A stretch of 10,574 nucleotides of DNA from Micavibrio sp. UBA1672 (GTDB taxonomy: Bacteria > Pseudomonadota > Alphaproteobacteria > Micavibrionales > Micavibrionaceae). The notes under the pieces were generated by a model that saw only the letters and a list, made by a program, of their open reading frames with translations, had not been told where the DNA came from and made no database searches. The stretch lies in the NCBI GenBank assembly GCA_002320665.1, contig DCKO01000090.1:1-10574 (forward strand), read 5' to 3'. Of this stretch, positions 5,768 through 10,574 are shown one piece after another; positions within the stretch are counted from its first letter, which is position 1; every line of letters starts with the position of its first letter. Position numbers and translations under genes: made by a program.

Positions 5768-5913
5768 TGTCCGGCTCTGAGCTTTATTATTCCGTAATGG
5801 ATAAGATTAGATATCTACGTGACCGCGAGAAATTCTTGCGGTTACAGCGCAAGGGCGTAACCATGACGATTGGCAACGTCCTTTACGTGAATTTTCAGAG
5901 TAAACCAAACTAG
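5767..5913 (+). CDS. 48-aa phage protein, function unknown
   Basis: The reading frame is open from 5614, but the start at 5767 is chosen because AGGAGG (5754-5759) lies 7 bp upstream and the start overlaps the previous stop. The product (MSGSELYYSV to NFQSKPN) is basic. It has a helix rich in Arg and Lys (MDKIRYLRDREKFLRLQRKG, about 11-30) followed by a strand-like end (MTIGNVLYVNFQ). That could suit a small DNA- or RNA-binding protein, but no family is recognised. Confidence 0.6.
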   Translation: MSGSELYYSVMDKIRYLRDREKFLRLQRKGVTMTIGNVLYVNFQSKPN

Positions 5914-5921
5914 AATTCCCA

Positions 5922-5946
5922 CCCCCCCCCTGTCTAATAGGGGGGG
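5922..5946. repeat. C9/G7 homopolymer hairpin before the initiator gene
   Basis: Nine C (5922-5930) and seven G (5940-5946) form a stem of pure G-C pairs with a loop of about nine bases. It lies 21 bp before the initiator start, where no normal ribosome site is present. Possible roles are an origin structure, a translational brake on the initiator, or a tract whose length varies by slippage. Confidence 0.6.
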
Positions 5947-5967
5947 TACCAAACCCATATATTCAAT

Positions 5968-7116
5968 ATGATACCCAACATAAACACTGAAATAGTACCG
6001 AATTACGCTAAATTGCTCGCTTCGAACTTCGATAGCGTTCAAGAGTGTTATGCCTGCGTCATTCCGGAGCAATTAGTGCAGCGATTGGAGCAAGGGCAAA
6101 AATTTGCGCGGGAAATGCATGAGGGGCAAGGCACAGCTTTTGAATTTGGTGGAGAAATATTTCAGATATGGTGCGGGGGCAGTCAGGGCCATAGATGGGT
6201 TTTTGAAAATGACGATTTGCAATTTCATATCCGGACAGAAAAGCCGATGTTTAATATATCTGTGCGATATAAATCAGCGGGGCTTTGGGAGCATGGGGTT
6301 GATGCATTACGGGCGCGTGTAAAGCGCCTTTTGCTTTCGGAAATAAGGCCGCTGCAGGAAGATTGGCACACGCTTACACGCATAGACTATGCCTTTGATT
6401 TTTATTCTCCCGATTTTTCACAAGAGATGCTTAGCACGATGGTTGCTGAAAATATGGTTTTAACGTCCGGCGTAAAAGCAGAAATGGTTTTCACTTCGAA
6501 GCGTATCGAAACATTAACTATAGGGATGAACCGGAAAGGCTTACAAGTCCAAGTTTACGATAAAGGCAAAGAGATATTGGAAGCATCCGGCAAAACATGG
6601 ATGTTTGAAGTATACGAACAGGAAGGCTATTACCCGCCCGATAATATGAAAGCGCAGCATATTTGGCGCGTGGAGGTGCGTTTTGGTAAAGAGTTTTTAA
6701 AGGATCGCAATATCCGGACGTTTGAAGATTTTCGGCCAAAAATAAAAGAGCTTTTAGCCGAAGCGATTATGCGCAGGCGTATTGTGGATCAGGGCGACAG
6801 CATTGACAGTCACAAGGAGCGCTGGGGATTGCATCCGCTTTGGGCTGCTGTTTATGACGCCTCGGGCCGTGCGGATGATTATGTGCCTGTGGGCCGTCAG
6901 ATTACCATGAAAAGAGACCATTATATAGAAATGATGCGCAAGCAAATGGCAGGCGTAGGGCGTTCTTTATCTGTGGCACAAACCGGACATTATAGCGAAG
7001 AAACCGCGCGGGATGATGCGAGGCAATCCGTATATATGGCTATGTCGGATTATGACCACGATAGAAAAGTTTTGAAAGCAGTTGAACGGCAAAAATATTT
7101 AGAAGAGGCACAATGA
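5968..7116 (+). CDS. rep: Rolling-circle replication initiator, Rep_trans / filamentous-phage type
   Basis: The 382-residue protein has the motif order of the Rep_trans and phage CRI (gpII/RstA-like) initiators. These are TRIDYAFDF (137-145) with its R-x-D core, QVYDKGKEI (195-203) with the Y-x-K-G-x-E pattern, and WRVEVRF (233-239), the conserved arginine/glutamate strand. Proteins of this kind nick one strand at the double-strand origin and start rolling-circle replication. Which tyrosine is catalytic cannot be settled by eye. The basic tail after residue 260 (MRRRIVDQG, KERWG) is common in phage versions. The start at 5968 lacks a good ribosome site and follows a C/G hairpin; internal methionines at 50 or 94 would cut into the conserved region. 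The stop overlaps the next start (ATGA at 7113-7116). Confidence 0.8.
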   Translation: MIPNINTEIVPNYAKLLASNFDSVQECYACVIPEQLVQRLEQGQKFAREMHEGQGTAFEFGGEIFQIWCGGSQGHRWVFENDDLQFHIRTEKPMFNISVRYKSAGLWEHGVDALRARVKRLLLSEIRPLQEDWHTLTRIDYAFDFYSPDFSQEMLSTMVAENMVLTSGVKAEMVFTSKRIETLTIGMNRKGLQVQVYDKGKEILEASGKTWMFEVYEQEGYYPPDNMKAQHIWRVEVRFGKEFLKDRNIRTFEDFRPKIKELLAEAIMRRRIVDQGDSIDSHKERWGLHPLWAAVYDASGRADDYVPVGRQITMKRDHYIEMMRKQMAGVGRSLSVAQTGHYSEETARDDARQSVYMAMSDYDHDRKVLKAVERQKYLEEAQ

Positions 7117-7268
7117 GCAGCATTCCCAGATTAGAGCAAGCAATCCGCGAAGTGAAGAAAGCCAGCATGTTTGAAAAAGGCAGGAAAGCCGAGGCTGTTC
7201 TGGATATGGCGCTGGAAATTGTATCGGACCATGAAAAACGTCTTTTAGAACTGGAGAGGAAGATATGA
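7113..7268 (+). CDS. 51-aa helical protein, function unknown
   Basis: This small gene starts in the ATGA overlap with the initiator stop and ends in another ATGA overlap with the zinc-ribbon gene (7265-7268). The 51-residue product (MSSIPRLEQA to LLELERKI) is almost wholly charged helix with heptad-like leucines toward the end, so a coiled coil is plausible. Its position between the initiator and a zinc-ribbon protein suggests a replication accessory or a single-strand-binding partner, but nothing in the sequence proves it. The double overlap and lack of stops support it as a real, translationally coupled gene. Confidence 0.65.
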   Translation: MSSIPRLEQAIREVKKASMFEKGRKAEAVLDMALEIVSDHEKRLLELERKI

Positions 7269-7627
7269 CAGTAAAAGCAGGCGATAAATTAGAGGCGACA
7301 CTTGAATGTCCGGCATGTGGTGGACAAGCAAAAATGTCGGTAACAAAAAATATGACAGTCTTTGCGTATTGCAAGGAAGTTATAGACAAGGAAACAGGCG
7401 AAAAATGCGGCTATCGCGGTTTTCTTGGACGTAGAAAAAGCCGTGAAATCATTCGTGAATATAATCAGCACATAGGAGAGAAAGAGAATGTTCTTCAAGA
7501 TGAAACAGGACCAGCCGGAGACAACAGAAACCCAGCAGAGCCAACAAACGACATTGGACCATCCCCAGCCGGACCACCAAGAGGAATTATCGGGGCAGCA
7601 AAACACTTCTTCACAGCAGACGAATGA
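7265..7627 (+). CDS. Zinc-ribbon protein with proline-rich tail
   Basis: Residues 12-55 form a zinc ribbon: CPACGG (Cys15, Cys18), then TVFAYC (Cys36) and KCGYRGF (Cys48), with a strand between (AKMSVTKNMTVFAYC). Similar short ribbons follow the initiator gene in many small phages and plasmids and may bind DNA. The remaining 70 residues are charged, then rich in Gly, Pro and Asn, and look disordered. That tail is exactly the part that overlaps the next gene in another frame from 7488 on. Read together, the tail may be constrained mainly by the overlapping gene. The start overlaps the previous stop. Confidence 0.7.
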   Translation: MTVKAGDKLEATLECPACGGQAKMSVTKNMTVFAYCKEVIDKETGEKCGYRGFLGRRKSREIIREYNQHIGEKENVLQDETGPAGDNRNPAEPTNDIGPSPAGPPRGIIGAAKHFFTADE

Positions 7628-8069
7628 AGCGGATTATTTCGATGATCTTATAAACGATCACGAAACCGCGCAGGCCGAGGAGCAGCAAGAGCAGGTTAAG
7701 GCAACCATGCTTACGAAAGAGCAGTTTATACAAAGCTTTTTCGGGCTGCATGGCGCGGCGGCGGCAGTAACAGGCATTCAGGCGCTCGCATTGCCAAACA
7801 GCCGGATAAATCATGCGACAGGCTCGGAAATCGCGGAAATGTTCTACGAGACAATTCTGGATATCCCGATATTGCATTTTATGCTTTATCCGGAAAACAA
7901 ATGGCTGGGTCGTGGTGTTATGATGATTGTCTATGTTCAAGGCATGCGCGGCGCGATTGCCGAGGAACGGGGCAGCAAGGCCAAAAAAGCGCCAGAGCCA
8001 AGAAATCCGGATAAACATCCTAAAGGCGAAGTCAAGCCGGATCAGGCGGCAGCATTGGGGGCGGCATGA
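7488..8069 (+). CDS. 193-aa protein with Gln-rich disordered N-terminus, function unknown
   Basis: The start at 7488 follows GGAGAGAAAGAG and lies 140 nt inside the zinc-ribbon gene, in the +1 frame. Residues 1-50 are rich in Gln, Thr and Pro and appear disordered, with an acidic stretch at about 48-70. A compact middle domain (about 75-160) begins MLTKEQFIQSFFGLHGAAAAVTG and ends NKWLGRGVMMIVYVQGMRGAIAEER. The tail is Lys/Pro-rich (KAKKAPEPRNPDKHPKGEVK). The hydrophobic VMMIVYV segment is short and may be buried rather than membrane-spanning. Directly upstream of and overlapping the ATPase gene (ATGA at 8066-8069), it could be a packaging or assembly factor. I recognise no family. Confidence 0.75.
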   Translation: MFFKMKQDQPETTETQQSQQTTLDHPQPDHQEELSGQQNTSSQQTNEADYFDDLINDHETAQAEEQQEQVKATMLTKEQFIQSFFGLHGAAAAVTGIQALALPNSRINHATGSEIAEMFYETILDIPILHFMLYPENKWLGRGVMMIVYVQGMRGAIAEERGSKAKKAPEPRNPDKHPKGEVKPDQAAALGAA

Positions 8070-8719
8070 TAACCAAGGATTTAGAGGTCATTTCCGTTTT
8101 CGGGGCGCGTGGCGGCGGCAAAACAACTCTTGTGATGGAATTACTAGCGCAGGGGCAGCGCCAGCGTGTGATTGTCTATGATCTTAAAGACGAATACCGC
8201 TTTAAGAAAATCAGGGGCAAGGCAGCGCTTTGGAAGTTTTTGAAGCAAAACTGGTATAGGGATTTTAAAATTTCCTATGTGCCGGATGCGCGGGAAACAC
8301 CTGAGCATGTCAAAGAGTTATCGGATATTTGCTTTGCGATAGCCAAAGGCCAAAAAGCCGATGAAAGCAAGGGCAAGGGTAAAAATATAACAATACTCGT
8401 TGAGGAAATGAGCGTGACAGCCCCTAACCAAAGATATCCGGCAGGCATGGGCGGCTTTCCTTATGTCGTCAATGTTGCGCGGGAATGGGGCGTTGAGGTT
8501 ATCGGCGTATCGCAGAGACCTGCGCAGGCTAATCCTGATTTTAGGGGTAATTCAACATTGAATTACTATTTCCATCTTTCGGATAGAAATGATGTGCAGG
8601 CCGTTAAAGCCAAACTGGGGAGTCAGGCCGAGGATTTAAAAACCCTAGAGCGCGGCGATTATATCAAGTTTCACAGTGGAATGATAACCCGTGGAAAAAC
8701 CAAACCAAGAAGGAGGTAA
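8066..8719 (+). CDS. Genome-packaging ATPase, P9/A32 type
   Basis: The 217-residue protein is a compact FtsK/HerA-superfamily ATPase of the kind that packages DNA in PRD1- and PM2-like viruses. The Walker A loop is GARGGGKTT (13-21, Lys19), the Walker B strand is ITILVEEM (108-115, with the acidic pair Glu113-Glu114), and the sensor strand is VIGVSQRP (146-152, Gln150). The later RGNSTLNYYFHLSDRNDVQAVK (about 160-181) matches the segment where these ATPases read a subunit-contact arginine. Filamentous-phage Zot/gpI assembly ATPases share the Walker region but carry a membrane span, which is absent here. Together with the neighbouring capsid gene this supports packaging. The basic KTKPRRR end may bind DNA. 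Confidence 0.85.
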   Translation: MITKDLEVISVFGARGGGKTTLVMELLAQGQRQRVIVYDLKDEYRFKKIRGKAALWKFLKQNWYRDFKISYVPDARETPEHVKELSDICFAIAKGQKADESKGKGKNITILVEEMSVTAPNQRYPAGMGGFPYVVNVAREWGVEVIGVSQRPAQANPDFRGNSTLNYYFHLSDRNDVQAVKAKLGSQAEDLKTLERGDYIKFHSGMITRGKTKPRRR

Positions 8720-8720
8720 T

Positions 8721-8909
8721 ATGTACTATCGTATCATTGGAAATAAAGGGCAGGAGCGCTTTGTGAAAGCAAAGAGCAAGTCCGAAGGTGGAGAAGTAGC
8801 CGAGAGGCTGCGCCATGTGATGAAACAGGGTAAAATCAAGCGATTTGAAAAGGTCGAATTTGATAAAGTGACGCCCGAAGACATCTCTAAGGATGAAATT
8901 TTTGCGTAA
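8721..8909 (+). CDS. 62-aa basic protein, function unknown
   Basis: The frame is open from a GTG at 8691, but AGGAGG (8711-8716) lies 4 bp before the ATG at 8721, which I take as the start; it follows the ATPase stop by 1 bp. The product begins MYYRIIGNKGQERFVKAKSK and is basic in its first half (AERLRHVMKQGKIKRFEKVEF) and acidic at its end. It resembles a small strand-helix-strand fold. No family is recognised; a capsid or packaging accessory is possible from the context. The gene ends right before the second set of operator repeats. Confidence 0.7.
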   Translation: MYYRIIGNKGQERFVKAKSKSEGGEVAERLRHVMKQGKIKRFEKVEFDKVTPEDISKDEIFA

Positions 8910-8911
8910 AT

Positions 8912-8937
8912 CCCCCTTATAGAAAATTCCCTTATAG
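8912..8937. promoter_or_regulatory. Two direct repeats matching the repressor operators
   Basis: CTTATAG occurs at 8916-8922 and 8931-8937, 15 bp apart, in units CCCTTATAGAAAATT and CCCTTATAGGAAATG. They match the repeats at 4863-4902 in core, spacing and the AAATT filler. They lie just after the 62-aa gene and before the small membrane and capsid genes, so the repressor could control late transcription here. A TATAAG at 8975-8980 may be a -10 box, but no good -35 box is visible, so an activator or a different sigma motif may be needed. Confidence 0.6.
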
Positions 8938-8948
8938 GAAATGATCTT

Positions 8949-9006
8949 AACCCCCTTGTTTTATCTAGGCTTTTTATAAGAGCATGGAAAAAACGAGGGG
9001 TTTTTT
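8949..9006 (+). terminator. Hairpin with T-tract over the next ribosome site
   Basis: The arm at 8949-8962 (AACCCCCTTGTTTT) pairs with AAAACGAGGGGTT ending at 9002, giving 13 pairs with one bulged C and a loop of about 26 nt. T follows to 9006. It looks like a terminator or attenuator, but its right arm also holds the GAGGGG ribosome site of the next gene (start 9007). The same fold could therefore regulate translation. Confidence 0.5.
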
Positions 9007-9111
9007 ATGTCTGCAAAGAAGATATTTTACGGCGTTTTTATTGGCGTTTTAACCTTGGCGGCATGGGAACTCATTAGAGACAAATTGTTCAACAAAGGAA
9101 ACGATCAATGA
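9007..9111 (+). CDS. 34-aa single-span membrane protein
   Basis: This gene has GAGGGG (8995-9000) 6 bp before its ATG. The product starts MSAKKIFYGVFIGVLTLAAWELIRDK and ends NKGNDQ: a short basic head, one hydrophobic span (about residues 6-20) and a charged end. Its stop overlaps the next start (ATGA at 9108-9111). Small single-span proteins are typical of the inner membrane of PM2- and PRD1-like virions, and this position directly before the capsid gene fits that role. Confidence 0.65.
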   Translation: MSAKKIFYGVFIGVLTLAAWELIRDKLFNKGNDQ

Positions 9112-9257
9112 CACTCAAAGGAATTATTAAAGGCGCAGCTCCCGCATTCGTTGGCTTGGCTGGCTTGGCTTTGGCAGTTCGCTTTTTCGGTGACGGGCCG
9201 ATTTTGAAGGACGTCAAAGAAGGCTTGAGAGGCAACTCTACAAGCTGGTTTGGTTAA
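9108..9257 (+). CDS. 49-aa Gly/Ala-rich membrane protein
   Basis: The gene starts in the overlap with the previous stop and ends 25 bp before the capsid gene. The product begins MTLKGIIKGAAPAFVGLAGLALAVRFFGDG, with a Gly/Ala-rich hydrophobic span (about residues 5-24), and ends in a polar, basic part (KDVKEGLRGNSTSWFG). The span resembles virion membrane proteins of internal-membrane phages. No named family is recognised. Confidence 0.65.
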   Translation: MTLKGIIKGAAPAFVGLAGLALAVRFFGDGPILKDVKEGLRGNSTSWFG

Positions 9258-9282
9258 TTTTAGATTTTGAAGGGGCTTAGAC

Positions 9283-10146
9283 ATGGCAACCAAGAGAATT
9301 ATTCCACTAAACCAGATTGAAGGGGTTGCAGTAGGCGGAACGGCCAAAATCACCCTTCCTACAAATGTTCGATATCATGGTATTTGTTTGGAGTACAATA
9401 CCGACACTGGCGGAGGTGCAACCGAAGCTAATATGAAGCTTGAGATTGGCGATGTTAATATTCGTCTAGACGAGGTTACGCAGCGAAGATTTAACCCCAA
9501 ACAGCTTTTTGATATCAACAGAACAAAAAAGCGTGACCCCATCGTAGGAAGTGGTACACCGCCCGGATTTTTGCCGATTTATTTCAGCGAGCCACAGCGT
9601 TTAAACACCCTTGCTCGTGAAGCCACAGCTTGGGGCATGAAAGGCGTCAAAGATTTCGACATTGAAGTGAACATACTAAACAACGCAGGGCAAGTGCCTT
9701 CATTGCGCGGCTTTGCGGTTGTTGACGATGTGCAGGAAGCTCCGGCGGGAATTGTGAAGTGGAAACGCTCGACAATTCAGGTTGCCGGAACTGGCGAGCT
9801 TCCATATTCGCTTAATCTGGTCAACGGCGATAGCCACCAAGGCTTGTTCTTCTTTGAAACCGCGGACGGCGATATTGACGATATCCTGTTGGAATGGGAT
9901 GGCGTCAAAGTTTCCCAGCTCAATGAATATCAGCAAGCGGCCTTTATTGCAGGCTATACGGACTTTGCGCAAGTAAGCGGCCTTGTTCATGTTCCTTTGG
10001 ATATGAATAACCCGCCCGATGCCTTGCGCTCTGTGAAAGAGATCAATGGTCAGCGTCAGCTTGTGCAGGAAGTTATTGCAACCCTGAATATGGGCGCAGC
10101 TAATAACGTAACGCTTATGCGCGAGCTTGTAGGCACGCCGGATTAA
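9283..10146 (+). CDS. Putative double-jelly-roll major capsid protein, PM2 P2-like
   Basis: The 287 residues are near the size of PM2 capsid protein P2 (269). The start MATKRIIPLNQIEGVAVGGTAKITLPTNVRYHGICLEY has the strand pattern and the G-x-A-x-I/L-x-L-P ... Y-H motif seen at the beginning of this family. A run of beta segments follows to about residue 147 (DFDIEVNIL, RGFAVVDDV). A second block from about 155 has KWKRSTIQVAGTG, QGLFFFETADGDIDDILLEWDGVKV and VHVPLDMNNPPDAL (about 237-250), which I read as the second jelly roll. No HK97-type features are present. The adjacent P9-type ATPase and membrane proteins support the call. A weak AAGGGG ribosome site precedes the ATG, and a terminator hairpin follows. 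Confidence 0.75.
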   Translation: MATKRIIPLNQIEGVAVGGTAKITLPTNVRYHGICLEYNTDTGGGATEANMKLEIGDVNIRLDEVTQRRFNPKQLFDINRTKKRDPIVGSGTPPGFLPIYFSEPQRLNTLAREATAWGMKGVKDFDIEVNILNNAGQVPSLRGFAVVDDVQEAPAGIVKWKRSTIQVAGTGELPYSLNLVNGDSHQGLFFFETADGDIDDILLEWDGVKVSQLNEYQQAAFIAGYTDFAQVSGLVHVPLDMNNPPDALRSVKEINGQRQLVQEVIATLNMGAANNVTLMRELVGTPD

Positions 10147-10173
10147 AAGCGGCCTGTAAGGCTATAAAGTTTC

Positions 10174-10209
10174 AAACCCAGCACAGCTTATATCTGGGCT
10201 GGGTTTTTT
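10174..10209 (+). terminator. Intrinsic terminator after the capsid gene
   Basis: AAACCCAGC (10174-10182) and GCTGGGTTT (10198-10206) form a 9-bp perfect stem with a 15-nt loop and a run of T to 10209. It would lower transcription of the following minor membrane genes relative to the capsid gene. Confidence 0.75.
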
Positions 10210-10224
10210 AAAAGGGAAAGAGAT

Positions 10225-10533
10225 ATGCCGGACGATTATTCAGCAACTAGCATTTTAAATGACATTTGGGATTTTTCCAAAGGCGTCTTTAAAACTGTGG
10301 GCGATATTGAGCTAGACCGTTATGAAGCTAAAAGGCTTTCAGCATTACGGGCAGCGGAAAGCGCCCAAAAAACAACCCGTGACGATGTTCTTGCAGGCCG
10401 ATTGGATGCATTGGAGCAATATCTATCAAACACGGCGGCACAATATAACACGCCGGAAAACAGGCAAATGGGTCTTTATATTGGCGCGGGAATGATCGGA
10501 ATAGCGGTCTTAATCTTACTTATGCGGAGGTAA
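10225..10533 (+). CDS. 102-aa protein with C-terminal membrane anchor
   Basis: Residues 1-80 are polar and helical, with a charged stretch DIELDRYEAKRLSALRAAESAQK (about 27-49) that could form a coiled coil. The end MGLYIGAGMIGIAVLILLMRR (82-102) is a single membrane span closed by two arginines. This layout suits a virion protein that links the membrane to the capsid or to the spike, as in PM2-like phages. It follows the capsid terminator, with AAAGGGAAAGAG before the ATG. I recognise no named family. Confidence 0.7.
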   Translation: MPDDYSATSILNDIWDFSKGVFKTVGDIELDRYEAKRLSALRAAESAQKTTRDDVLAGRLDALEQYLSNTAAQYNTPENRQMGLYIGAGMIGIAVLILLMRR

Positions 10534-10537
10534 CGAT

Positions 10538-10574
10538 ATGGTTTTGCCTCTATTAGCAGGTGCGGCGGGTTCTG
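10538..10574 (+). CDS. Start of a further gene (truncated by window end)
   Basis: An ATG at 10538 follows GGAGG (10526-10530), which overlaps the end of the previous gene. The visible residues are MVLPLLAGAAGS, a hydrophobic, Gly/Ala-rich start typical of virion membrane proteins. The rest lies outside the window. Confidence 0.6.
   Translation, partial: MVLPLLAGAAGS

Larger units (their letters stand above)
4467..10574 (+). mobile_element. PM2-like (double-jelly-roll) prophage, left part; right end outside the window
   Basis: All genes after the membrane protein are short, tightly packed and phage-like: a divergent repressor, a rolling-circle initiator, small accessory genes, a packaging ATPase, tiny membrane proteins and a putative double-jelly-roll capsid protein. 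The sequence covers about 6.1 kb without an integrase, tail, terminase large subunit or portal gene, which excludes an ordinary tailed phage. PM2 is about 10 kb, so spike, lysis and further membrane genes are expected to the right. The left boundary is set from the dif-like site (4485-4512) and the sharp change in gene content. The exact edge is an inference, since the other attachment site cannot be seen. Confidence 0.75.

Noticed and set aside
8066..8719. Zot/gpI filamentous-phage assembly ATPase
   Set aside because: Shares the Walker region, but there is no membrane span or periplasmic tail, the length is that of P9-type packaging ATPases, and a capsid-like gene is adjacent.
8691..8720. 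GTG start for the 62-aa gene at 8691
   Set aside because: AGGAGG lies directly before the ATG at 8721, after the ATPase stop; the GTG has no ribosome site.

Overview
The window joins two unrelated regions. Positions 1 to about 4450 are chromosomal: a riboflavin operon (tail of ribD, then ribE, ribB with a degenerate ribA-like domain, ribH), nusB, a secreted FliL-like protein and a polytopic membrane protein. This gene order and the RibB type suggest a proteobacterium, most likely an alphaproteobacterium of fairly low GC. The taxon is an inference from gene order and protein character only.

From about 4467 to the window end lies a compact, densely coded element that I read as the left part of an integrated tailless prophage. 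Its left edge carries a dif-like (XerC/XerD) site at 4485-4512, which overlaps the 3' end of a leftward Cro/C1-type repressor gene. A roughly 320-bp non-coding region follows, holding direct-repeat operators, divergent promoters and many hairpins. The rightward early genes are a 60-aa protein, a DUF736-like protein, a 48-aa protein and a 382-aa rolling-circle initiator of the Rep_trans / filamentous-phage type. Next come a 51-aa protein, a zinc-ribbon protein and a 193-aa protein that overlaps the zinc-ribbon gene by 140 nt.

The morphogenesis genes come next: a P9/A32-type packaging ATPase, a 62-aa protein, two tiny membrane proteins, a 287-aa protein that looks like a PM2 P2-type double-jelly-roll capsid protein, a hairpin terminator, a 102-aa membrane-anchored protein and the first codons of another gene. 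The right end of the element, with its spike, lysis and remaining membrane proteins and its second attachment site, lies outside the window.

The main result is a corticovirus-like (PM2-like) element whose regulation and replication genes resemble those of filamentous ssDNA phages and which appears to use host Xer recombination instead of its own integrase. A repressor probably acts on a repeated motif of the form CCCTTATAGnAAATT, present both at its own promoter and at the head of the structural genes, so one regulator could hold early and late genes silent. Start-stop overlaps link many of the genes, so translation is probably coupled.
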